Shown one piece after another: positions 1-7,009 of a stretch of 16,787 nucleotides of DNA. Origin of the DNA: Acanthaster planci. Its lineage: Eukaryota > Echinodermata > Asteroidea > Valvatida > Acanthasteridae. The notes under the pieces were generated by a model, which did not search any database, was not told the DNA's origin, and worked only from the letters and a program-made list of their open reading frames with translations. A program made the position numbers and the translations under genes. Position 1 is the first letter of the stretch. The number at the start of each line of letters is the position of its first letter. The stretch spans positions 765,838-782,624 of the forward strand of contig NW_019091359.1 in assembly GCF_001949145.1 (NCBI RefSeq). The letters run 5' to 3'.

Positions 1-161
1 TGTCTGTCCAAAATGCTGGCGACATTTAGTCCTGACATTGTTGTTACGTTGAGGTTTCTGTCCCAAATGCTAGCGACACCCTGTCCTGGAAATGTTGTAA
101 GATTGAGGTTTCTGCCCGAAATGCTAGCGATACTTTGTCCTGGAATTGTGTAATATTGGGG
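1..161. repeat. 54-bp tandem repeat, three copies, cut by the window edge
   Basis: Three consecutive units are visible: 1-54, 55-108 and 109-161 (53 bp). Each carries 'aaatgctagcga' near its start, a 'tgtcctgga'-like middle and an 'attgagg' end. A fourth, degenerate start ('tttctgtcctgg') follows at 162. The unit is a multiple of three, and one plus-strand frame stays open through all three units as an imperfect 18-residue repeat, closing at about 149. I take it as a minisatellite whose left part lies outside the window. The open frame could be chance. Confidence 0.85.
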
Positions 162-789
162 TTTCTGTCCTGGACGACATTTTCTCACGCTCCTGGAATT
201 CACAATTACTGCATTAAAGCCAAGAGCTCAAAATACACTCAAAAACGGTGGGAACGTGAAAATAAGGCAAAACCAGACATACGTGCATTTTCAACAGCAG
301 CACCACAAAAATTCCAGGGGCCCTTTAAGTTAATAATATTTTGTAGAGTAGGTCTGGGGTTGACATCGAGATGTAACATTCATTCCAAAGTGTAAATGTG
401 GGTACCCCACACTGATTTTTTTTCCTTTAGGTTTAGCTGGGAAGAACAGGCTATTGCTGAAGACTACGTGTGCACCGACAGAGACCACCAAAAGCGGCTG
501 TAGCCACTTCCAATAGACACTTTTGCTACATGCCGGCTTCGGTTAAAACTGTATGGGGCTCCCTACGAGTGCTTCTGTCAAAAAGTCAGGGCAAGTTCGG
601 CACGAATCGTAGTTTCACTGCTTTTGATTCACTGCTTTTTAATAATTATGCACAAATTTTGTAAAATCTCACCTGTATTCATCTTTTTTGCCGTTGCCTG
701 TTTGCAACTCTCGTGGCGTTCGTGATGAATAACATTTCAGACAATTACTTTATTGTTTCGAGATTTATTTTGCGTCGGAGAGATGTTCA
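162..789. other. Non-coding stretch, nothing recognised
   Basis: AT-rich sequence with only short open frames (longest under 90 codons) that show no domain or composition typical of protein. A pyrimidine run ending in 'tttcctttag' near 419-430 resembles a splice acceptor, but no exon with homology follows it. I see no gene or repeat here. Confidence 0.5.
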
Positions 790-945
790 TTTTACTTACG
801 GGTTTTTCCCTTACACCGACCTGCATCTAACAACACTGCATTGTCAGTGCTAAGGTCGTGGTTTCGATACTCATCGGAGTATTAAGCTTGTGATTTTTTT
901 TCTTTCACAAACTCTCGGACAAGCACTGAGAAAACAGTTTTATTA
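790..945 (+). mobile_element. tRNA-derived SINE fragment, copy 1
   Basis: A box-B-like RNA polymerase III promoter element ('ggtttcgatac', 860-870) follows 'aaggtcgtgg'. About 50 bp later comes 'tctcggacaagcac' (913-926). The same two blocks, in the same order and similar spacing, recur at 9475-9532, so this is a dispersed family rather than a tRNA gene. No clear A box and no tRNA cloverleaf can be drawn. Boundaries are approximate. Confidence 0.6.
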
Positions 946-1527
946 GATACACGTCGACGTGGGGGCAAAACCCTTAAGTATAGAATGAGTGGTTTTTATT
1001 GAGCTGAATACGTTCTGGCAGAGTTAGGCCGAGTCCGATACGAGCTTCCAGAGCTACGGCTAGGTCTATTGTCTACGCGTCTCCACGCATTTCCAATGGA
1101 GCAAAGACCTAGACCTAGCTCTAGACAACAGATGGGGATGCAGCCTTAGTTTAAAATTAAATGCACTTCTAAAAGCATACTTCCAAAGATCACAACGGCA
1201 TTAAACATACAACGCCACGAATTAGACAAGGATGCCAATTCATGTTCTGCGGTCAGTGGGCTGCGGGTAAAGCGAACAAGATGTAGCTGTGCGCGGTCAG
1301 AAATTAATATTTGGCAATTAACGCGTGCTTATACTTGTGGGGGCGTGGTACCCTCAAAAATACATGTTCACAGCTACTTATCTGGTATCACAGCACAAAA
1401 CTCACGCATTCTCAACAATCTTCCATTCTTCCAAACGGAAAACAATCGGGGAAAACCTGTAAAGTTTTTCACAAAACACTAAAAAAAAAGGACAAAATTA
1501 CAGTTTCAGCAGATGAAATACACAGAT
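946..1527. other. Non-coding stretch with one imperfect stem-loop
   Basis: No coding signal. The stretch at 1051-1067 is complementary to 1105-1121 (15 of 17 positions, 'gctaggtct' against 'agacctagc'), and a smaller 'ctcca/tggag' stem sits in the loop. This may be a remnant of a palindromic element. The remainder, to 1527, is AT-rich and featureless to my reading. Confidence 0.45.
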
Positions 1528-1697
1528 AATACGGGCGATTCACAATTAGTGCGCCACCAAGATTTTCCAACACGTTGGCCAATCACAATGCGCGAAATTT
1601 GTTGACCCAATGCGCGTATGAAAAGGGTCGACAAATTTCGTGCGTTGTGACTGGCCAACGAGTTGCAAACTCTTGGAGGCGCACTATCGTCCGTATT
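1528..1697. mobile_element. Long near-perfect hairpin, probable MITE
   Basis: The left arm (1528-1608, starting 'aatacgggcgat') pairs with the right arm (1625-1697, ending 'atcgtccgtatt') across a 16-base spacer. Matching blocks include 'agtgcgcc', 'cgttggccaatcacaa' against 'ttgtgactggccaacg', and 'cgaaatttgttgaccc' against 'gggtcgacaaatttcg'. The left arm carries one 8-bp insertion ('tcacaatt'). There is no transposase, so it fits a non-autonomous miniature inverted-repeat element. No convincing target-site duplication is seen at the ends. A transcript of it would form long double-stranded RNA. The two short open frames that cross it are by-products. Confidence 0.8.
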
Positions 1698-3480
1698 CAA
1701 AACATCAGACGGCGCCAATGCATGTCATTTTTTCAACGTATAAGTAGAAAAAAGGGTTGTAAAAAGCAAACAGCAAAGGGTTGCAAGCTAATGTCCTTCA
1801 ATACCGGTGATGCCTCCCTTTCATGTTAGCCAGCCCCATAATGACAGACCACTTGCGGGCTCAAAAAAACAGAGAGAAGTTTTTGGACGCGATCCCTGAA
1901 TAACCTTCTGCAGAAAAGCTACGTGCCTTCTCCGGTTGCCCAAATAAGGTTGTTGAACTGGCTCGCCCTGAGGACCTCGATGATTCAGAAGGGGGGGGAA
2001 GGAAGGGAAGGGGCAGGATTAGAAAGATTTGTCATTGTTTCTAATTCCTCTGAGGAAATCAGCAATTTTTCCCCGTCCTAACCACCTGGAGAGGTACAAG
2101 GTGGCACGGCGATGCCAGAGCCTTGACCCGAACGGAAACAAGCAGTCATAAGAATAAGGATTAACTGGTTAATTCTATTCGGGTGTGGCGCCACCCAAAG
2201 GTCAGGAGGTAAAAGACAGACGATGGACAAAGCAAAACAAACACACACACAAACACCCCAACAAACGTATAGACAAACAAGCGACAGCAACAAAAGATGA
2301 TAATAATCACAGGGGTCAGAGTAGCGCTTTTGGCACATTTTTTGTTAATTCTGAAGGAATTCAGAAGAAGGACCTTGCAAAAGCTGGACAAAGAAGCGAC
2401 CTTGAAAAAGGAAAGCGGTCATTTTATCGGAAATTTCTTGACGGTGGCAATTATGCTACTGTTAAATTCCACACAGCATTCACCCCATTTTCAAAGGAAA
2501 AATATTCCCGCACAGCAACGTAGCCAGGAAGCAGTGAATGGCAAAACATAACGACCTGAAGACTTCAAGAGAAAATTCAGGACGCTGATAAACGAAAAAA
2601 AATCGGGGTGGGAAGTAGGTTATTACAGGAAAAATAGGCACAATGGCAGTGGATCACAAATTCAAACTTGGGATGGTGGAAAATGAACAATAAATGCTGT
2701 GAATATTTTGTTGCAAAAATACCCCCACATCATCCGTTAGCGTCCCCATAGCTTCCTTGTGTAATTGAACCTAGACAGGGACAAACATTCTGCCTTGAAA
2801 AGCCTAGTTACGCACCTGTTCCCATGGACAATTTCTCTTCGAGAACGTTTGTTTCGCCAGCAGTTTTTGTTTTGTTTTTGTTTTTTCCCGTTTTCTTCAG
2901 GGGCTTTATTGCTAAATAAGGTGCCTACTTCATTTGAAGTTTTCCTTGAAACCCTTAAAATTACACCCAGTGCATTTTCATGATTTTTTAATCAAAGAGT
3001 GCAAAACAGCCATATAGTTATAGGTTTGTAATTTCAGTAAGGAAGAAAACGGGAAAAACCTGTACGTGAGAACATTTAACTGAGGAGTTTCTGCCACTTA
3101 CTGAAGGGAATTTGCACTGATGCAAACATAAACGTTCAAGTTACATTTGTCAGTTGATTTTCTGTTGGTGTCATTTTGATCATCAAATGAAACGTAGAGG
3201 CACCTTGCGCATCAACACCTGCACCAAGCGCTACGTATCCGTCAAAATCGTTGCCGAAGCGAGTCTGACGGCCAAACGCACACGTGTTGTGTTTATATGG
3301 AGTCAGTTTTTGTGTCTATGAAAGTGAAACGCGTGAACGCATCGTGCACGAAACGCACCAAAAAACATGCACAGGGGAAGGCGCCTTATCTATTTACATT
3401 TCTTCAGAATGAAAACAAATGTAAACATGAATATTCAACTGGGAAATTATATGGCATCAAAGTAGAACAGATTGTTGTCC
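1698..3480. other. Non-coding, low-complexity-rich stretch
   Basis: It contains a purine tract with a run of G (about 1990-2015), an A/C-rich microsatellite-like patch (about 2236-2290) and a T-rich patch (about 2865-2890). The short open frames at 2185-2551 arise from these biased tracts and overlap each other on both strands. No domain, signal peptide or codon pattern suggests a gene. Confidence 0.5.
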
Positions 3481-3482
3481 CT

Positions 3483-3553
3483 GAACCCCCCCAAAAAAAC
3501 CAAACAAACAAACAAACAAAAAAAACCACACAAAAAACACAAAAACCACAAAC
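3483..3553. repeat. A/C-rich low-complexity tract
   Basis: A (caaa)n-like run followed by 'aaaaccacac'-type repeats, ending exactly where the inverted-repeat element begins. It may be simple-sequence expansion or an A-rich tail of an older insertion. Confidence 0.7.
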
Positions 3554-3580
3554 TATGGTGTTCCATATGTGCCATTAAGC

Positions 3581-3707
3581 GTCGCATTTTTCAACGGGCG
3601 TCGCATTTTTCGACCGGCATCGCACCTTTCAACCGGCGTCGCATTTTTCACCCGCTGTCGCATTTTTCAACCGCCGTCGCATTTTTTCAACCGCCGTCGC
3701 CTTTCAA
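3581..3707. repeat. 19-bp minisatellite, left arm, about 6.6 units
   Basis: Units start at 3581, 3600, 3619, 3638, 3657, 3676 and 3696 (last one truncated). The core is 'gtcgcatttttcaaccg' with variation mainly in the 3' CG-rich part. The sixth unit is 20 bp because of an extra T. Confidence 0.9.
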
Positions 3708-3742
3708 TGTGAATAAGCCATTAATCAACAATGGTCAACCTT

Positions 3743-3756
3743 GGTCCAGCTGGACC
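3743..3756. repeat. 14-bp perfect palindrome inside the element
   Basis: 'ggtccagctggacc' reads the same on both strands. It is flanked by 'gtcaac' (from 3735) and 'gttgac' (from 3764), which extends an imperfect dyad to about 35 bp. It could be a stem-loop or a protein-binding dyad. Its function is unknown. Confidence 0.7.
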
Positions 3757-4660
3757 TGAAGTTGTTGACTTGGATGCTAAAAGTGTGCGTACATATTTTT
3801 AATGATTATGGAAACGGCTAAATTAGCATGTATGCGTCGACTAACTGTATGTAAATAAATTAACAGCCCTTAAAGGAAGCTTTTGAGTGAAAAATGTCCA
3901 CGTACTGATGATTACTAGTTGCCACAAAAATCGAACCCAGTATGGTAGGCCCATTGTTCACTCTGGTTGGTATGGTATTTGCCATCTTGCAGACATGCTT
4001 CCCGAGGGAGCGTTTATCGCAGTACGGTCTTTAATAAAATTTAACTACTCTTGGCGAAGAAATGGCACGCGCCATAACTTTGAGAAATTTGACGTTTTCT
4101 TGGTTGAAAGAAGTTGTCAGCAATACAAAATCATGCACAGTTTTCCGAAAATACTTTTTGAACCATGAAGATCTGTCCAGAGGAAGCCAAGACTGATCTT
4201 ATTTTTTCATTACAGTAGTAGAAAGGTATTTCACACATTGGAAGCTGTTCAGGCAATGGTCCATGGTTCAGGCATTCCCCCGGTGGAGGCCGTCTAGTCA
4301 TAGGCTTGAGATCATTTATCTTTATTTGTTGCGGGGCGGGGCTTGTGTTTATTGCTCAACGAAATGACTTCCCAAGGTCTTGAGGACTGCATGTGGATTT
4401 GGGTTTGAAAAGTGTCACTGTTTGAAAAGGCTGTTTCGTCGTAGCTGCTGCTTCTTGATTGAACCTGAGGTTACACGTACATGTACATGCGTTTCTGTCT
4501 AATTTTCTTTTTTCTGTGAAAAATGTTGCCGTACGTGTGAGAATCTCCACAACTTATAACTTCAATCTTTATTAGACTAGTTTTCTATTGTTTTATCATA
4601 AGCTGGCGGTACCGGTGATGGACGAGATCCTGGCCTCCATAGGTCTTTCCGATGAAGTAA

Positions 4661-4713
4661 TGAAAAATGCGACGCCCGTTGAAAAATGCGACGCTCGTCG
4701 AAAAATGCGACGC
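4661..4713. repeat. 19-bp minisatellite, right arm, inverted, about 3 units
   Basis: Three units of 'gaaaaatgcgacgc' with 3' variation, which is the reverse complement of the left-arm unit. They run directly into the inverted 22-bp terminal sequence at 4717-4738. Confidence 0.85.
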
Positions 4714-4738
4714 CGGATGGCACATATGGAACACCATA

Positions 4739-5394
4739 CATGTCTGTGGGTTCCAGTCAGAGAGAGCAGCTGTCACAGCGCCAAGCGGCTTGCATTGTGA
4801 ATGAAGAGAAGGAACAGACAGGTCCACTGCCCCGTCCAATTGGCGTCCTAACCAGACATAAATGAAATATAACGATCAGATATTGCTTCGCTTCACGAGA
4901 TATTTATTGTTTAATCAAAACACTACATCTATATCTTTCTTCCGGGTTTGCGGGCGGGGGTAGGATTGGATAGTCTATGGGGCTTGCTGCAGACACGACC
5001 AACCCACACCCAACCCGCTGTCTCGTTCCCCTGAGAAACACTCAGGAGTTTCATAAAATGATTTTTAAAAAGACCCATCTGAGACTCTTAAAGCCCTTCC
5101 GCTAAGCTATACACCGGCAAACATCCCCCTTGCAGGTCTGTGACCTGGTTTAAATCTCTTCCAGGGTTTGGCGAGAGACTATTAAGTTTTCAGAAGGCCG
5201 GGGGCGTACCAGTGCGAGTTGTATTTTTAAGTGGTTCCCATCACCTGACAAAATGATCATGATTAAGTTAGGTTACCGACTCAACATGTTAATTTTTTTG
5301 GAAGTATGTGTCAGGAAATCTAATAGGCTAAAATCCTCAGAATTCTTTTGACAAAATAACAAACAAACTTCTGCGATTCCTAGAAAGGGGAAAC
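4739..5394. other. Non-coding stretch, nothing recognised
   Basis: No homology-bearing frame, long repeat or hairpin is apparent. A short GC-rich patch near 4945-4965 stands out only by composition. Confidence 0.45.
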
Positions 5395-5470
5395 CATTAA
5401 GAATGAGGTTGGAAAAGTTAACAAGAAAATGACATTAAGAATGAGGTTGGAAAACTTAACAAGAAAATGA
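5395..5470. repeat. 38-bp tandem duplication
   Basis: Units 5395-5432 and 5433-5470 both begin 'cattaagaatgaggttgg' and end 'taacaagaaaatga'. They differ by one base (G to C at the fifth base after 'ggaaaa' begins). The near identity implies a recent duplication. Confidence 0.92.
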
Positions 5471-5605
5471 CACTCGAATACCACAATGTGCATTATGGAT
5501 CATCGACACCCTTTTATTATGTTCAACAAAAAAGTTGCTGCCACATCTTTCAGTAAAGAATCAATGAAGACACACTTACACAGTAATTGATGGAGTTTTG
5601 ATAAA

Positions 5606-5858
5606 TGTGACCCAATCTGTGAAAATGAGTCTTAAGTTGCAACAGCCACTTTGAAGTAAAAAGTCCTTTAGATTAATTTTGCACAGTGTAAATCAATAGG
5701 GACCCACAACATTTTCACCATGGAGTATCCACCCTCATCAGAATGCCAAACTGAGTGATACATCAAAACAAAAAACTCAGTCTGCTCTTTCCAATACAAA
5801 TGAAAACTCAAAAAGTGGCTCTGGTGACTTAAGACTCATTTTCACAGAGCGCGTCACA
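5606..5858. mobile_element. 253-bp inverted-repeat element (MITE-like)
   Basis: Ends are 'tgtgac' and 'gtcaca'. Inside them 'ctgtgaaaatgagtcttaag' (left) is exactly complementary to 'cttaagactcattttcacag' (right). The pairing continues inward through 'agccactttg' against 'aaagtggct', giving arms of roughly 50 bp. The central part has no coding signal. Flanking 'ataa' occurs near both ends but offset by one base, so a target duplication is only possible, not shown. Confidence 0.75.
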
Positions 5859-6120
5859 AATAACAATGGATGACGTATGTGACTGTTCTAAAGGTTTACG
5901 TCAAACAGTTCTCCCGAGTGGCAAGTCCAATCTTTTTGGAGAAAAATTCAAACCAAACACTGCCTCACCGGGCAATGAAGGGCATTTGGAGTCACAAGAT
6001 AAATAGAGGTTATACGCTACTGGTGTCTCAGAGGTTCTTCTTTGTAACTTTAATATTGATGCAATGAATGCACTGAAAGTTTTCTCAAGCGTACTACAGT
6101 TGCAGAAAGAAATACCATCT

Positions 6121-6132
6121 CACGTGACGTCA
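6121..6132. promoter_or_regulatory. Overlapping E-box and CRE motif
   Basis: 'cacgtgacgtca' contains a full E-box (CACGTG) overlapping a full palindromic CRE (TGACGTCA). An ETS-like 'aaggaagtgg' follows at about 6150. These are common promoter motifs in animals, but no gene starting nearby on the plus strand can be shown, and the lectin gene points the other way. Its function is a guess from motif content. Confidence 0.35.
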
Positions 6133-6308
6133 TACGCATAATGTCTATTCAAGGAAGTGGCGAAGAATTCTTTTCTCTCTACTCGCTGCGTGTGTCTATC
6201 TTGAACTTGAGGTATCACGCTCAACATCGGTGACGCTGGGGTCGGCGAACCATACTTCATGCCGATTCTCGTACTGTTCGCCTTGGAGCCTGTTTGGGGT
6301 TACGGATA

Positions 6309-6319
6309 TTTATTTTATT
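6309..6319 (-). promoter_or_regulatory. Polyadenylation signals for the lectin gene
   Basis: Two adjacent AATAAA hexamers are read on the minus strand ('tttatt' at 6309-6314 and 6314-6319 on the plus strand), about 60 bases past the lectin stop codon. Position and strand fit cleavage just downstream. Confidence 0.65.
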
Positions 6320-6377
6320 TACGAAGCCCTTGTACTGTTGGCACAGTTTTTAACATTGTTAGAAAGAGCGACGTCCC

Positions 6378-6908
6378 TTAGACGGGTCCTCCTGGGAAGC
6401 CGGCTCCTGGGGTGCTGGGTGGCTGTGGGGGGTTCCGATCAATCTCACAGACGAAGGAGTTAGCCTGTGTACAGGGTGCAAAGGCCCACTGGTTGGTGCG
6501 GGTGTCCTTCAACACGCAGTTCCCATTCCGGCCTGCCTGGTCAAAGTTGCTGTAGCCGGCGGTCTGTGGGGTTATGCCACCAGGCCAGGCGAGGGCGCCG
6601 GATCCAAGTGGATCGCCCAGGGCCATCCAGATGTTGGGCGGGTTGGGGTTACCCTTCGGGCCCAGGAACCTCTCTAGCCGCCGGTCGACCTCGGCCGAGG
6701 GGATCGTCACCAGGGTTGAGCTCGCGCCGGTGGCGCAGGACGAGAACCTGGCGCAGTAGTCGCTCGCATCTTGCCAGGGCAGCGCCTCCTTGAAGAACTG
6801 GTAACATTTTTCGCCGCTGCCGGACCAAAGCGGCGGACAGTTACGCAGCTGGGCCGCACTCAGGCTGGCGGCCAGAAGAACCAGCAAGCATGTCGATAAG
6901 GCATTCAT
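6378..6908 (-). CDS. Secreted C-type-lectin-domain protein, spicule-matrix-like, 176 aa
   Basis: The start is the ATG at 6906-6908 (context 'caagATG'). It is preferred to the in-frame ATG at 6989 because a typical signal peptide begins here (MNALSTCLLVLLAASLSAA, cleavage near residue 19-20). The C-type lectin domain covers about residues 24-156, with cysteines at 24, 35, 52, 58, 131, 146 and 154. It opens with CPPLW...C-Y, has WMAL (94-97) in the WIGL position, a conserved W108, and ends FVCE. The C-x5-C pair (52/58) resembles sea-urchin SM50/SM30-type spicule-matrix proteins, as does the Pro/Gly-rich tail (PPQPPSTPGAGFPGG). No EPN/QPD or WND motif is present, so classical calcium-dependent sugar binding is unlikely. 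A role in biomineral matrix or as a secreted immune lectin is inference. There is no coding intron, and the gene is far richer in GC than its flanks. It has no partner gene nearby. Confidence 0.88.
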   Translation of the reverse strand: MNALSTCLLVLLAASLSAAQLRNCPPLWSGSGEKCYQFFKEALPWQDASDYCARFSSCATGASSTLVTIPSAEVDRRLERFLGPKGNPNPPNIWMALGDPLGSGALAWPGGITPQTAGYSNFDQAGRNGNCVLKDTRTNQWAFAPCTQANSFVCEIDRNPPQPPSTPGAGFPGGPV

Positions 6909-6989
6909 CTTGAACGCTTGGGTCTGTTTGGTAAACCTGGGTACTGGTCCGTGTCTCAGACGATCTGCACCTCGAATGCAGACCGGCAT
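6909..6989 (-). other. 5' leader of the lectin gene
   Basis: The frame stays open for 27 codons upstream of the chosen ATG, starting at an alternative ATG (6987-6989). The extension is Arg-rich and would bury the signal peptide, so I read it as untranslated. A 'ttttttag' on the minus strand just upstream (about 6999-7006) could be the acceptor of a 5' UTR intron. Confidence 0.5.
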
Positions 6990-7009
6990 GCGATAGCTAA
7001 AAAACTGAT

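Larger units (their letters stand above)
3554..4738. mobile_element. Foldback-like element with tandem-repeat-bearing inverted ends
   Basis: The 22-bp sequence 'tatggtgttccatatgtgcc' plus 'at' at 3554-3575 recurs as its exact reverse complement at 4717-4738. Directly inside each copy lie tandem repeats of the same 19-bp unit ('gtcgcatttttcaaccggc'), in inverted orientation: about seven units on the left (3581-3707) and three on the right (4661-4713). The roughly 950 bp between them show no transposase. This resembles foldback elements such as Drosophila FB or sea-urchin TU, whose inverted ends are built of short repeats. Two independent insertions of one short family in opposite orientation is the alternative. 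I could not find a clear target-site duplication. Confidence 0.6.

Noticed and set aside
2185-2551. Overlapping frames of 84-112 codons on both strands
   Set aside because: They derive from A/C-rich simple sequence and lack any protein-like pattern.
3581-3707. CRISPR-like array
   Set aside because: Units are directly adjacent 19-mers without spacers. This is a minisatellite in eukaryotic DNA.
4588-4800. 70-codon frame with a protein-like start (DEILASIGLSDEV) entering the minisatellite
   Set aside because: The second half is encoded by the 19-bp repeat and the inverted end, so the frame is not conserved coding sequence as far as I can tell. No acceptor or upstream exon is identified.
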